DNA of 64,000 bases from Tersicoccus phoenicis (GCF_001968835.1 NZ_MRDE01000016.1:184969-248968); one strand, 5' to 3'. Shown: positions 48,367-58,485, counted from the first letter of the stretch. The notes: a model not told the origin generated them from the sequence alone. Numbers and translations are program-made.

Positions 48367-49455
48367 ATGACCGATCCGCACCTGACCGAGCCGAGTGACG
48401 CCACGGACGAGGACGCCGGGGCCGGCCGACCCGCCGAGCCCGACGAGTTCTCGTTCCTGCCCGACGACGCCGACCGGGTGGGCATCGGCACGGCACTGCC
48501 CGCACACCGCCGGGTGAACATCACCCGGAAGGACGACGCCGTCGTCTCCGCCATCGAATGGGGATCGCACCCGCCCCAGGTGACGCTGCTGCACGGTGCG
48601 GGACTGAACGCGCACACCTGGGACCCCACCGTGCTGTGCCTGAACGTCGGCGCCCTCGCCGTCGACCTGCCCGGGCACGGCGATTCGACCTGGCGCGAGG
48701 ACGCCGACTACGGACCGGGCCGCAACGCCGAGGCCGTGGCGGAGCTGCTGGCCGGGCTCGATGCCGGCCCGCAGGTGGTCGTGGGGCAGTCGCTCGGCGG
48801 TCTGACCGGCATCGTGCTGGCCGCCACCCACCCGGAACTGGTCTCCCACCTGATCCTCGTGGACATCGTCCCGACGGTGCCGCCGGGTGAGAGCGACGAC
48901 GCCGACGAGGGGGCGGGGGACACGGGCGGCCCTGGGCCGGTCGGGCCGGGTGGGCCGGTCGGGCCGGGCAGAGACCCGGGCGCCGCCGAGCCGGCGGCCA
49001 CCCCGGGCAAGCCGACGCTCGCCCAGATCCGGGAGTTCATGACCGGTCAGCGGCAGTACGAGAACCGGGAGCAGATCGTCGACCGGGCCCTGGCCTTCGG
49101 CTACGGCCCGGATCGCGGCGCGCTGACCCGCGGCGTCACCCTGAACACCCGGCGTCGGGACGACGGGCGCTACGAGTTCAAGCACCACCTCGCCCACCTG
49201 GACCCGGAGACGGCGCTGGCGGCCGGGCGGGACAGCTCCGCGCTGTGGTCCCCCCTGGCCGCCCTGACCATTCCCGTCCTGCTGATCCGCGGACGGCAGG
49301 GTGTCGTCGACAACGCGCAGATCGGCGCGTTCCGGCGCCGCGTCCCCGGTGGCGACGTCGTCGAGCTCGATTCCGGGCACAACGTCCAGGAGGACTCCCC
49401 GGCCGCACTCGCCGACATCGTCCGCGCCTTCGGTGAGCGGCCGTCGCCGGTCTGA
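48367..49455 (+). CDS. Alpha/beta hydrolase
   Basis: The product has 362 residues. TLLHGAGLNAHTWDPTVLCL is the oxyanion region, VVVGQSLGGLTGIVLAATHP the nucleophile elbow (GQSLGG) and ELDSGHNVQEDSP carries the catalytic His. IPVLLIRGRQGVVDNAQ holds the acid strand. A Gly/Pro-rich insertion (GPGPVGPGGPVGPGRDPG) lies before the lid, possibly a repeat expansion. The first 55 residues are acidic and disordered. Substrate unknown; cytoplasmic. Confidence 0.85.
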   Translation: MTDPHLTEPSDATDEDAGAGRPAEPDEFSFLPDDADRVGIGTALPAHRRVNITRKDDAVVSAIEWGSHPPQVTLLHGAGLNAHTWDPTVLCLNVGALAVDLPGHGDSTWREDADYGPGRNAEAVAELLAGLDAGPQVVVGQSLGGLTGIVLAATHPELVSHLILVDIVPTVPPGESDDADEGAGDTGGPGPVGPGGPVGPGRDPGAAEPAATPGKPTLAQIREFMTGQRQYENREQIVDRALAFGYGPDRGALTRGVTLNTRRRDDGRYEFKHHLAHLDPETALAAGRDSSALWSPLAALTIPVLLIRGRQGVVDNAQIGAFRRRVPGGDVVELDSGHNVQEDSPAALADIVRAFGERPSPV

Positions 49456-49588
49456 CGGGTGCCCGGACCGGCGGCGGCGGCCCCGGGCGCCGCGTGTCCG
49501 GAGTCCCGCCCGGCGCCCGGCGTCGGGCATCCGCGGGCGGTGTGATCAACCGCTCAGCCGACGGTCCGCCGGGAGGTCTAGAATTCTT

Positions 49589-49606
49589 CGCTTGACGGGT
49601 CAAGCG
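49589..49606. promoter_or_regulatory. 18-bp perfect palindrome before the solute-binding protein gene
   Basis: CGCTTGAC-GG-GTCAAGCG lies 39 bases before the ATG. A -10-like TAGAAT at 49579-49584 just upstream would put the transcription start at the palindrome, a usual place for a repressor site. Confidence 0.5.
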
Positions 49607-49644
49607 TTCCCGGCTGCCCGCTGCCGCAACGATGAGGACACTCC

Positions 49645-51249
49645 ATGTCTGACGACCACACGCCCAGCCCCGGCAGGCCGTCCCCCGGCTCCACGTCCCG
49701 CGTGGGTTTCGAGCGCCGCCGTCGGCGCGGCCCCGCGCTGCCGATCATCGTCGGCGTCGTCGTGCTCGCGCTGATCGCCGGGGTGATCGCCGTGGTCGCC
49801 AACCTGAACGGGCGTCCGACGGCGTCGCCGTCCGGATCCGCCGGCGCGGTGGACACCGGCGCCACCCTGCGGCTGGGGCTGCGGCTGGAGCCGACCAACC
49901 TGAACATCCGCAAGACCGCGGGCGTCGCGCTCGAGCAGGCCCTCATCGACAACGTCTACCAGGGTCTCGTCTCCCGCACCGCCGACGGGCAGTATCGGGA
50001 CGTCCTCGCGTCCCGGCACGAGGTGTCGGCCGACGGGCTGACGTACACGTTCGTCCTCCGGGACGGCGTGACCTTCCACAACGGGGCCGCCCTCACCCCG
50101 CAGGACGTCGTCGCCTCCCTCACCCAGGTGAAGAACGACGCGAGCCTGGCGAACCACGCCGACCTCGCCGCGGTGCGGTCCATCACCGCCGACGGTCCCA
50201 CCATCCGGCTCACCCTCGCCCGCCCGGACTCGAACCTCATGTTCGCCCTCGCCGGACGGGCCGGGCTGGTCCTGAAGCAGGGTGCCGGAAACGACCTCGC
50301 AACGACGGCGAACGGGACCGGGCCGTTCCGGGTCGCGTCCTGGAAGCAGGGCTCGACGTTGTCCCTGAAGCGCTTCGACGGCTACTGGGGCGAGAAGGCC
50401 AGGCTGGCCGGCGTCGACTTCACCTACCTCCCCCAGGCCTCGTCCGCCAACAACGCGGTGCTCTCCGGCTCCGTGGACGTGCAGACCGCCCTCGACCCGA
50501 CCCTGCTCGACCAGGTACGCGGCGTCCGCGGCTACACGATCGCCGAGGGCCGCACCAATGACGAGTACACGCTCGCCTACAACAGCGGCAGGGCTCCCCT
50601 GAACAAGCTCCAGGTGCGCCAGGCGCTCAGCCAGGCCATCGACACCGACGCGATCCTCCGCGCCATCAACGGCGGTGGCACCAAGCTCGGCGGCCCGATC
50701 CCCGAACTGGACCCCGGCTACGAGGATCTGACCGCGATCAACGCCTACAACCCGGACAACGCGAAGAAGCTGCTCGCGGCCGCCGGTGCGTCGACGTTGA
50801 CGCTGACGTTGACCATTCCCAGCGTGTACGGCACCACCGTCTCGGACCTGCTGGTCTCCCAGTTCGCCGCCGTCGGCGTCACCCTCAAGGTGCGCCAGGT
50901 CGAGTTCCCGACCTGGCTGACGGACGTGTACACGAACAAGAACTACGATCTGAGCTTCGTCAACCACGCCGAGGCGCGGGATTTCGGCAACTACGCCAAC
51001 CCGGACTACTACTTCAACTACCGCAACCCGAAGGTCACGCAGCTCTACCAGCAGGCGCAGCGGGCGACCTCCGAGGCAGAGGCCGGCGCCGACCTGAAGC
51101 AGGCAGCTCGGCTGGTGGCCGAGGACGCGCCCGCCAAGTGGGTCTACAGTGGCAAGGCGCTGACGGCGATCTCGGACCGGGTGCACGGCTTCCCCACGGA
51201 CGCCACGACGTCACGCCTGGACCTGGCCGAAGTGTCCATCACCCGTTAG
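49645..51249 (+). CDS. Peptide-type ABC transporter substrate-binding protein, membrane-anchored
   Basis: The product has 534 residues. An N-terminal anchor (ALPIIVGVVVLALIAGVIAV) without a lipobox is followed by the SBP_bac_5 fold: TLRLGLRLEPTNLNIRKT, LTYTFVLRDGVTFHNGAALT, GTGPFRVASWKQGSTLSLKR, VRQALSQAIDTDAILRAING and the terminal domain. Family members bind di- or oligopeptides or nickel. The missing lipobox means it is held by a membrane helix, unusual for actinobacterial importers. Permease and ATPase genes follow on the same strand after interruptions. Confidence 0.9.
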   Translation: MSDDHTPSPGRPSPGSTSRVGFERRRRRGPALPIIVGVVVLALIAGVIAVVANLNGRPTASPSGSAGAVDTGATLRLGLRLEPTNLNIRKTAGVALEQALIDNVYQGLVSRTADGQYRDVLASRHEVSADGLTYTFVLRDGVTFHNGAALTPQDVVASLTQVKNDASLANHADLAAVRSITADGPTIRLTLARPDSNLMFALAGRAGLVLKQGAGNDLATTANGTGPFRVASWKQGSTLSLKRFDGYWGEKARLAGVDFTYLPQASSANNAVLSGSVDVQTALDPTLLDQVRGVRGYTIAEGRTNDEYTLAYNSGRAPLNKLQVRQALSQAIDTDAILRAINGGGTKLGGPIPELDPGYEDLTAINAYNPDNAKKLLAAAGASTLTLTLTIPSVYGTTVSDLLVSQFAAVGVTLKVRQVEFPTWLTDVYTNKNYDLSFVNHAEARDFGNYANPDYYFNYRNPKVTQLYQQAQRATSEAEAGADLKQAARLVAEDAPAKWVYSGKALTAISDRVHGFPTDATTSRLDLAEVSITR

Positions 51250-51273
51250 GGCGGTCCCGCTCACACTCCGGCT

Positions 51274-51335
51274 CGAACATCGGCACCACTGTTCGGGCCG
51301 GGGCGCCCCCAACCGAACAAGGACGGCATTGTTCG
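51274..51335. repeat. Two copies of CGAACA-N10-TGTTCG
   Basis: The first copy is at 51274-51295 and the second at 51314-51335, exactly 40 bases apart. Both have perfect six-base arms and ten-base spacers of different sequence. They lie between the binding-protein stop and the convergent small gene, where either terminators or paired operators are possible. Confidence 0.65.
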
Positions 51336-51379
51336 GGCTCCACTGCGAGCGCGGCCGACGCCGGGACGGCCCGAAGCCG

Positions 51380-51682
51380 TCAGGTCGGGTGCGCCGCTCC
51401 TTCCTCCGGGTCGGCGACGTCGTCGTCGTGGCCCGTGCCCATCACGATGGCGCCCGTGTCCGACCGTTCCACGCCGTCGGGCGCCTCCCAGCTCAGGGCG
51501 ATCTCCACGCCCTCGTCGGTGGGGCTGACCCGCAGCACGAGATCCTCCCCGAACAGGCGCTCGTGGCTGTCGTCGGCCAGGGCCTGAGTGGACAGGTCGG
51601 ACATGGCCCACGCCATCGCGCGGCCCCAGTCCTGCGGATTGCGGCTGTTCGCCTCGGCGGTCGCTCGATACTGCTTTCCCAT
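51380..51682 (-). CDS. Hypothetical small protein inside the peptide-transporter cluster
   Basis: The product has 100 residues. MGKQYRATAEANSRNPQDWG, then RAMAWAMSDLSTQALADDSH, followed by RLFGEDLVLRVSPTDEG and an acidic tail. GGAGAC precedes the ATG. It is on the strand opposite to the transporter genes and separates the binding-protein gene from the permeases. I do not recognise the family. Confidence 0.6.
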   Translation of the reverse strand: MGKQYRATAEANSRNPQDWGRAMAWAMSDLSTQALADDSHERLFGEDLVLRVSPTDEGVEIALSWEAPDGVERSDTGAIVMGTGHDDDVADPEEGAAHPT

Positions 51683-51762
51683 GTCTCCATGATGACGGTC
51701 CCGTGTGGGCAGCACCACCGTCCCGCGCCCTGCGCGACCCCGGACCTGCCAGACTGGAGCCC

Positions 51763-52716
51763 GTGTTCCGGTTCCTCCTCACCCGCTTCGGGCTGCTGCT
51801 GGTCGCCCTCGAGGTGACGAGCGTGCTGATCTTCCTGACGCTGCGGGTGCTGCCGGGTGACGTCGCGCAGGTGATCGGGGGGACGACGGCGACCCCGGAG
51901 CAGCTGGCCGCCATCCGCGCCGGTCTGGGTCTGGACGACCCGCTCGTTCTGCAGTACCTGCACTGGATCGGCGGCGTGCTGCGCCTCGATCTGGGCACCT
52001 CGTTGCTCACCGGCGTGCCCGTCGCGGACGAACTCGTGCAGAAGATGCAGGTGACCGTGCCGCTGGCGCTGCTCAGCCTGGCCATCGCGCTGCTCGTCGC
52101 CCTGCCGCTCGGTGTGATCGCGGCCGTGCGACGGCACCACCCGGACGGCGGCGTCCTCGGCGTTCTCGGGCAGCTGTTCGCCGCCGTGCCCGCCGTCTGG
52201 GCCGGCATGATGTTCATCGCCGTCTTCGCCCTCGGTCTCGGGCTGTTCCCGGCGCAGGGTTTCCCGCTGGACGGCTGGGCCCGGCCGTGGCGCGCCTTCC
52301 ACTCGCTGATGCTGCCGGCGCTGACCATCGGCGTCGTGGAGGGTGCCGTGCTGCTGCGTTTCGTCCGCTCCGCGACGCTCACCGCCCTCGGGCAGGATCA
52401 CGTCCGGACCGCCGCCGCCAAGGGCATGACCCGCACCCGGGCGCTGGTCACGCACGGGTTGCCCAGTGTCGGGCTGTCCATCGTCTCGGTGCTGGGACTG
52501 CAGGTCGCCGGTCTGATCGTCGGTGCCGTCGTGATCGAGCAGCTGTTCGCGCTGCCCGGCCTGGGCAGGATGCTGGTGTCCGACGTCGGCAACCGGGATC
52601 TGCCGAAGGTGCAGTCCACCATCCTCGTCCTGACCGCCCTGGTGCTCGTCGTCGGGACCGTGGTCGACGTCGTGCACCGGCTGATCGACCCGCGGCAACG
52701 GGAGATCGGCTCGTGA
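51763..52716 (+). CDS. dppB: Peptide-type ABC transporter permease (DppB-like)
   Basis: The product has 317 residues and six membrane segments. RFLLTRFGLLLVALEVTSVL is the standard opening; GDVAQVIGG and IRAGLGLDDPLVLQYLHWIG follow. The EAA loop reads VRTAAAKGMTRTRALVTHGL and contacts the ATPases. The GTG start is followed by the usual VFRFLLTR. Its TGA overlaps the GTG of the second permease gene. Confidence 0.92.
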   Translation: MFRFLLTRFGLLLVALEVTSVLIFLTLRVLPGDVAQVIGGTTATPEQLAAIRAGLGLDDPLVLQYLHWIGGVLRLDLGTSLLTGVPVADELVQKMQVTVPLALLSLAIALLVALPLGVIAAVRRHHPDGGVLGVLGQLFAAVPAVWAGMMFIAVFALGLGLFPAQGFPLDGWARPWRAFHSLMLPALTIGVVEGAVLLRFVRSATLTALGQDHVRTAAAKGMTRTRALVTHGLPSVGLSIVSVLGLQVAGLIVGAVVIEQLFALPGLGRMLVSDVGNRDLPKVQSTILVLTALVLVVGTVVDVVHRLIDPRQREIGS

Positions 52717-53678
52717 ACGCCCGGCGGCCGACGGGGCGGGAACCAGGAGCCCCGACTCGAGTGGCCCGGGCGCGAGGGACGCAGCGCGGTCGCCGCCCGG
52801 GCACCGCCCACCGGCTGCTGCACCGGCCGATCGGCCTCGCCGCCCTCACCGTGCTCACCCTCGTCGTCCTCGCCGCCCTCGTCTCACTGGTCTGGACGCC
52901 GTACGATCCGATGGCGGCCTCGCCGCGGTTGTGGGACGCCCCGGGCCCGGACCACTGGTTCGGCACGGACCAGATCGGCCGCGACATCTTCTCCCGGGTG
53001 CTGGTCGGATCCCGGGTCGCCGTGCAGGTCGCGGTGCTCTCCGCGCTGCTGGCCGCCGTCGTCGGGCTCGTCTTCGGCGCCCTGAGCACGCTGACCACCC
53101 GTTGGGTACGCGAACCGGTGGCCGTCGTCGTGGACGTGCTGATCGCGTTCCCGACCCTGCTGATCGCCATGATGCTCGCCGCCACGTTCGGCGGTTCCCT
53201 GACCGTCGTCGTGGTCGCCGTCGGGATCGGGTACGGTGTCGGCGCCTCCCGGGTGCTCCGTAGCGAGTTCCGGGTCGTCGCCGGCGCCGACTACGTCCTC
53301 GCCGCCGAGGCCGCCGGGCTGACGCGTACCCGGATCCTCGCCCGCCACATCCTGCCCAACATCGCGCCCGCCTTCATCGTGCAGCTGTCCCTGACCATGG
53401 CCCTGTCGCAGCTGGCCGAGGCGGGACTGTCCTATCTCGGCTATGGGGCGCCGACGTCGGTGGTCAGCTGGGGCCGGATGCTCGCCGAGATGCAGGACCA
53501 CGTCACCACGCGTCCGTTGGCCGCGTTCTGGCCCGGCGCGGCGATCGCGGTCACGGTGCTCGCCCTCAATCTGCTCGGAGACGCGTTGCGCGAGGCGACC
53601 GACCCGACGCTGGGCACATCCCGGTCGTCCCGGCGGCGTGGCTCCGAGTCCGCCGGCTCGTTGGGTCTGGGCGCGTGA
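52713..53678 (+). CDS. dppC: Peptide-type ABC transporter permease (DppC-like)
   Basis: The product has 321 residues. After a basic N-terminus (ARARGTQRGRRPGTAHR), HWFGTDQIGRDIFSRVLVGS is the DppC hallmark; VLAAEAAGLTRTRILARHIL is the EAA loop and GLSYLGYGAPTSVVSWGRML lies near the end. A translational overlap with dppB shows coupling. Confidence 0.92.
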   Translation: MNARRPTGREPGAPTRVARARGTQRGRRPGTAHRLLHRPIGLAALTVLTLVVLAALVSLVWTPYDPMAASPRLWDAPGPDHWFGTDQIGRDIFSRVLVGSRVAVQVAVLSALLAAVVGLVFGALSTLTTRWVREPVAVVVDVLIAFPTLLIAMMLAATFGGSLTVVVVAVGIGYGVGASRVLRSEFRVVAGADYVLAAEAAGLTRTRILARHILPNIAPAFIVQLSLTMALSQLAEAGLSYLGYGAPTSVVSWGRMLAEMQDHVTTRPLAAFWPGAAIAVTVLALNLLGDALREATDPTLGTSRSSRRRGSESAGSLGLGA

Positions 53679-53741
53679 TCCGGGTGGCCCTCGTCTTCTC
53701 GGGGCCCTCCCCCGCCCACGCTTCCCCGCTCCCACCGCGGC

Positions 53742-53806
53742 GACTGGTCAATCGATGCGCGTTCTGCGGCGACATCTCGGGCGAAACCGGCGTCAATTGA
53801 CCAGTC
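53742..53806. terminator. Imperfect palindrome with GACTGGTCAAT arms (dispersed family B)
   Basis: Bases 53742-53759 and 53789-53806 pair at 15 of 18 positions, starting GACTGGTCAATCGATGCG. It follows the dppC gene and precedes the DUF4282 gene. It shares the first nine bases and the general pattern with 32940-33004. Confidence 0.65.
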
Positions 53807-53866
53807 ATCCGGTGGGGCCCGTGATTGACTGACGGCGTCACACGTCATCGATCCGGGGGAACCATC

Positions 53867-54316
53867 ATGAAAGCGCTCTTCGACCTCTCGTTCACGCGTT
53901 TCATCTCGCCGGCGATCGTCAAGATCGTCTACGTGCTCATCATGGTGGCGCTGGCCATCTTCTTCCTGGCCTTCCTGATCGCCGGATTCGCTTCGCGCAA
54001 CCCCGTCGCCGGCCTCTTCGCGCTGATCTTCGGCGCCGTCATCGTCCTGCTGTACCTCGTGCTCGCACGCGTGGGCCTGGAGGCGCTGCTCGCGACGATC
54101 CGGACCGCCGAGAACACCACGGAGATCGTGGCCATGATGCGGCAGGGCGCGCAGCCGCCGACGGCGGGCCGCGGCTTCGGCTCCGCGGGTCCGACGCCCC
54201 CGTACCCCGGCCAGGCCCCGGGCGCTCCCACCGGGACGTACCCCACCCAGCCCTGGGGCACCGGTGAGCACGACGCGGGCGGCAGTTCGTCGTGGGGTGA
54301 CCCGCACCGCCCCTGA
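53867..54316 (+). CDS. DUF4282 membrane protein
   Basis: The product has 149 residues. ALFDLSFTRFISPAIVKIVY is the DUF4282 opening; two membrane segments (VYVLIMVALAIFFLAFLIAG and GLFALIFGAVIVLLYLVLAR) are followed by a helix and a Pro/Gly/Thr-rich tail (PPYPGQAPGAPTGTYPTQPW). Function is unknown. It lies between the permease and ATPase genes of the peptide transporter, an unexpected place. Confidence 0.85.
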   Translation: MKALFDLSFTRFISPAIVKIVYVLIMVALAIFFLAFLIAGFASRNPVAGLFALIFGAVIVLLYLVLARVGLEALLATIRTAENTTEIVAMMRQGAQPPTAGRGFGSAGPTPPYPGQAPGAPTGTYPTQPWGTGEHDAGGSSSWGDPHRP

Positions 54317-54350
54317 GCGAGTTGCCGCGGTGGGGCCCGGGCCGTTGCGT

Positions 54351-54418
54351 GCCGGGCGCGGGCGGGGGCCGTGGTGGGCACCGGCCCGCACCGAACCCGC
54401 CGGGCGCGGGCGGGGGCC
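54351..54418. repeat. Direct repeat GCCGGGCGCGGGCGGGGGCC
   Basis: Exact 20-base copies lie at 54351-54370 and 54399-54418. Further short repeats (GCCGTTGCGTG) fill the 222-base gap before the ATPase gene. No gene is supported here. Confidence 0.7.
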
Positions 54419-54538
54419 AAGTGGGGCAGCGGCGAGCGAATCCGCACCCGTTCCGTGCCGTTGCGTGTCGGGCTCCACACCCGTTCCCTGCCGGGTGATG
54501 CCGCACGGTAGGTTGGCATCCGTGCAGAGGCCGACCTC

Positions 54539-55344
54539 GTGGCGCTGACCGTCACGGATCTGACCGTGACGATCGGCGACCGCGCCGTGGTGGACACGGT
54601 CACGTTCGCCGTGCCCGACGGCGGCCGGTTCGGCATCATCGGCGAGTCCGGTTCCGGCAAGACTCTGACCGCGCTCGCCGTCACCGGGCTGCTGCCGGCA
54701 TCGGCGAGCGTCACCGGCTCGGTCGACCTGGACGGGCGGGAGTTGCTCGGCGCGAGCGAACGCGAACTCGCCCGGATCCGCGGCGACGCGATCGGTATGG
54801 TCTTCCAGGAGCCGCGCACCGCGCTGAACCCGCTGCGCCGCGTCGGCCGACAGATGTCCGAGCCCCTTCGCCTGCACTACCGGCTCTCCCGTGGCCAGGC
54901 CCGGCAGGCCGCCGTCGACCTCGCCGCCCGGGTGGGGCTGCCCGAACCGGACCGGATCGTCGACCGGTATCCGCACGAACTCTCCGGCGGACAGCGGCAG
55001 CGGGTGGGCATCGCGATCGCGGTCGCCTGCAACCCGGGGCTGCTGATCGCCGACGAGCCGACGACGGCGCTGGACGTGACCGTGCAGGCCGCCATCCTCG
55101 ACCTGTTCGACCGGCTCGTCGCCGAGCAGTCCTCCAGCCTGGTCTTCATCACCCACAACCTGGCCGTCCTCGCCCGGGTCTGCACCGACGTCGTCGTCAT
55201 GGCCGGCGGCCGGGTCATCGAGTCCGGCCCGACGACGCGTGTGGTCAACGCGCCAGAGCATCCGGTCACGCGGGGCCTGGTCGCCGCGGCACGGGCGACG
55301 GGCCTGGCTCCCGGTGGGGCCGGTACCGGCACGGTGGTGGGCCG

Positions 55345-55348
<4 letters not shown>
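54539..55348 (+). CDS. dppD: Peptide-type ABC transporter ATPase (DppD-like)
   Basis: The product has 269 residues. Walker A GIIGESGSGKTLTALAVTGL, Q-loop IGMVFQEPRTALNPLRRVG, signature YPHELSGGQRQRVGIAIAVA and Walker B LLIADEPTTALDVTVQ are intact. It powers peptide uptake together with the next gene's product. The C-terminal peptide-transporter extension is short. The GTG start has AGAGG eight bases before; the end overlaps dppF by four bases. Confidence 0.92.
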
Positions 55349-56310
<962 letters not shown>

Positions 56311-56355
56311 CTCCGCACGCACCATTGCGGCGATCACGCCCCGGCGGCTCCCCCG

Positions 56356-56418
56356 CGTTGACTATTGAATTTCGGGGCTGTGACCGCCCTGGGAAGCCCC
56401 GAAATTCAATAGTCAACG
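56356..56418. terminator. 24-bp-arm palindrome after dppF (dispersed family A)
   Basis: The arms 56356-56379 and 56395-56418 are perfectly complementary over 24 bases around a 15-base loop. The left arm includes TTGACTATTGAATTTCGGGG, closely like the one at 18707-18729. It probably terminates the transporter transcript. Confidence 0.8.
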
Positions 56419-56519
56419 ACGGGACGGGGACCGAGCGGCGCCGAGGGGCCGGTGCGGGCTGCGGCAGTCACCCGCCGCCACGGCGCCCGCCGACGCGGGG
56501 TAGACCCTAGGGTGGCAGC

Positions 56520-57653
56520 ATGCGCATCACCGGAGCCGTGCTCGAGTCCACCGGCAGCGAACGACCCTTCGCGTCGAGCCGGCCGCTGACCATCGGCGAA
56601 CTGGAGCTGGACCCGCCCGGCGATCACGAGGTGCTGATCCGGATCGAGGCCGCCGGGGTGTGCCACTCGGATCTGTCCGTCGTCGACGGCAACCGCGTCC
56701 GCCCGACGCCGATGCTGCTCGGACACGAGGCCGCGGGCATCGTCGAGCAGGTCGGCGACGACGTCACGGATCTGGACGTCGGCCAGCGGGTCGTCACCGT
56801 GTTCCTGCCCCGCTGTGAACGGTGTGCCGCTTGCCGGACCGGGGGACGACTGCCCTGCACCGCCGGATCCGCCGCGAACGAGGCCGGACAGCTGCTCGGC
56901 GGCGGACGTCGGCTGCACCGCGACCGGGCCCCGGTGCACCACCATCTCGGCGTCTCCGGGTTCGCGACCCACGCCGTCTTGCACCGTGCCTCCGTCGTCC
57001 CGGTCGACGACGACGTCCCGCCCGAGGTCGCCGCCGTGCTCGGTTGCGCGGTGCTGACGGGCGGTGGCGCGGTGCTGAACGCGGGCCGGCCCGGGCCGGA
57101 CGACGACGTCGTGGTCGTCGGGCTCGGCGGGGTGGGCATGGCCGCGTTGCTGGTGGCGCTGTCCATTACCTCGACCGGCTCGGGCACCGTGATCGGCGTC
57201 GACGCGAACCCCGGAAAGCTGAGCCGGGCCCGGGAGCTCGGCGCGGGCGCGGCGTGGAGCCCGGACGAGGTCACCGGCCGCGGCATCGCGGCGCCCATCG
57301 TGATCGAGGCCGCCGGGCATCCGCGGGCCTTCGAGACCGCGTTGAGCGCGACCGCCGTCGGCGGCACCCTGGTGACGGTGGGTCTGCCCTCACCTGACGC
57401 GCGGGCCAGCATCGCTCCGCTCGGGATCACGGCCGGCGCCCGGACGATCATCGGCTCCTACCTCGGCTCCGCCGTCCCCGCCCGCGACATCCCCGCGTAC
57501 ACCGCCATGTGGCGGGAGGGCCGGCTTCCGGTCGAGGAACTGGTGTCCTCCACGATCGCCCTGGGGGATCTGAACGCGGCGATGGACGAGTTGGCCGACG
57601 GCCGCGCGGTGCGCCAGATCATCCGGTTCGACGCCCCACCTCCCGTGACTTAG
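56520..57653 (+). CDS. Zinc-dependent alcohol dehydrogenase
   Basis: The product has 377 residues. AAGVCHSDLSVVDGNR carries the catalytic Cys, MLLGHEAAGIVEQVGDDVTD the His-Glu pair, CERCAACRTGGRLPC the structural zinc cysteines and VVVGLGGVGMAALLVALSIT the nucleotide fold with VIGVDANPGKL. It resembles class III-like dehydrogenases of unknown substrate. Given the lactate genes downstream a joint role is possible but not shown. Its stop codon lies inside a hairpin arm. Confidence 0.88.
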   Translation: MRITGAVLESTGSERPFASSRPLTIGELELDPPGDHEVLIRIEAAGVCHSDLSVVDGNRVRPTPMLLGHEAAGIVEQVGDDVTDLDVGQRVVTVFLPRCERCAACRTGGRLPCTAGSAANEAGQLLGGGRRLHRDRAPVHHHLGVSGFATHAVLHRASVVPVDDDVPPEVAAVLGCAVLTGGGAVLNAGRPGPDDDVVVVGLGGVGMAALLVALSITSTGSGTVIGVDANPGKLSRARELGAGAAWSPDEVTGRGIAAPIVIEAAGHPRAFETALSATAVGGTLVTVGLPSPDARASIAPLGITAGARTIIGSYLGSAVPARDIPAYTAMWREGRLPVEELVSSTIALGDLNAAMDELADGRAVRQIIRFDAPPPVT

Positions 57654-57710
57654 CGGCCTCCGCCCGAATGCCGTGCTCAGAAAGCCCCGCGTTCGGGCGG
57701 GAGCCGCTAA
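57650..57710. terminator. Long hairpin spanning the alcohol dehydrogenase stop codon
   Basis: TTAGCGGCCTCCGCCCGAA (57650-57668) pairs with TTCGGGCGGGAGCCGCTAA (57692-57710) at 17 of 19 positions. The left arm contains the TAG stop at 57651-57653. It separates this gene from the convergent GntR gene. Confidence 0.7.
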
Positions 57711-57745
57711 CTCACCGGCTTGCGACGGCGACGTCGAAAGAGCGG

Positions 57746-58456
57746 TCAGTGGATGGCCCGCTCGACGAACCAGGCGATGTGCGACCGTGCCCGCTCCTCT
57801 GCGGCGTCCCCGTCGCCGTCGAGCACGGCGCCGAGGATCCCCCGGTGCTGTGCCCGCAGTTCCGCGGCCACCTCGGTCCAGTCCGCCAGATCGGTGAAGG
57901 CGTCGATCACGTACCCGCGGATGGTCTCGCGCATCGAGTCCATCATGGTGCTGATCACCACGCTGCCGGCGAGCGCGGACACGGCGAGGTGGAACTGCGA
58001 GTCGAGGATGTGGAACCGCACCCGGTCGACGTCGTCGCCGTCCATGTCCGCCAGCAGCGCCGATGCCTCCGCCAACTCCGGGAAGTCGGTGCCGTGCGCG
58101 GCGACCCGCTCCGCCGCCGCCCGCGCGGCCCAGCCCTCCAGCAGCATCCGCGTCCGGACGATGTCGTCCAGCGGAAGGTTCCGCGCCGCCATGTGCAGGC
58201 GCATGGCCCGCGCCATCCCGGTCGCGGGTTCCGAGATGAGGGTCGAACCGGAGGCCGGCCCGGAACCCACGGCGGACTTGAGCAGGCCGATCGTGTCGAG
58301 CACGCGCAGGGCCTCGCGGACGGACGCCCGGGAGATACCGTACTTGGTGGCCAGCGCCCGCTCCCCGGGCAACCGGTCGCCCGGAGCCAGCTCGCCGCGC
58401 CGGAGCTCGGCCTCGACGCCGTCGAGCACCACCTGGTACGAACGATCCGACGGCAC
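57746..58456 (-). CDS. GntR-family regulator with FCD domain (LldR-like)
   Basis: The product has 236 residues. The winged helix PGERALATKYGISRASVREA then LRVLDTIGLL is followed by an FCD ligand domain with RTRMLLEGWAARAAAERVAA, FHILDSQFHLAVSALAGSVV and ELRAQHRGILGAVLDGD; the Asp/His residues of the FCD metal site are present. It is divergent from lutABC and is probably a lactate-responsive repressor. A perfect palindrome lies 14 bases upstream of its start. Confidence 0.88.
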   Translation of the reverse strand: MPSDRSYQVVLDGVEAELRRGELAPGDRLPGERALATKYGISRASVREALRVLDTIGLLKSAVGSGPASGSTLISEPATGMARAMRLHMAARNLPLDDIVRTRMLLEGWAARAAAERVAAHGTDFPELAEASALLADMDGDDVDRVRFHILDSQFHLAVSALAGSVVISTMMDSMRETIRGYVIDAFTDLADWTEVAAELRAQHRGILGAVLDGDGDAAEERARSHIAWFVERAIH

Positions 58457-58469
58457 GAGGACCCCTTCC

Positions 58470-58485
58470 GGTCAGTGAACTGACC
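58470..58485. promoter_or_regulatory. Palindrome GGTCAGT-GA-ACTGACC upstream of the GntR gene
   Basis: Seven-base perfect arms lie 14 bases before the regulator's start. It is a candidate autoregulatory site. Confidence 0.5.
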
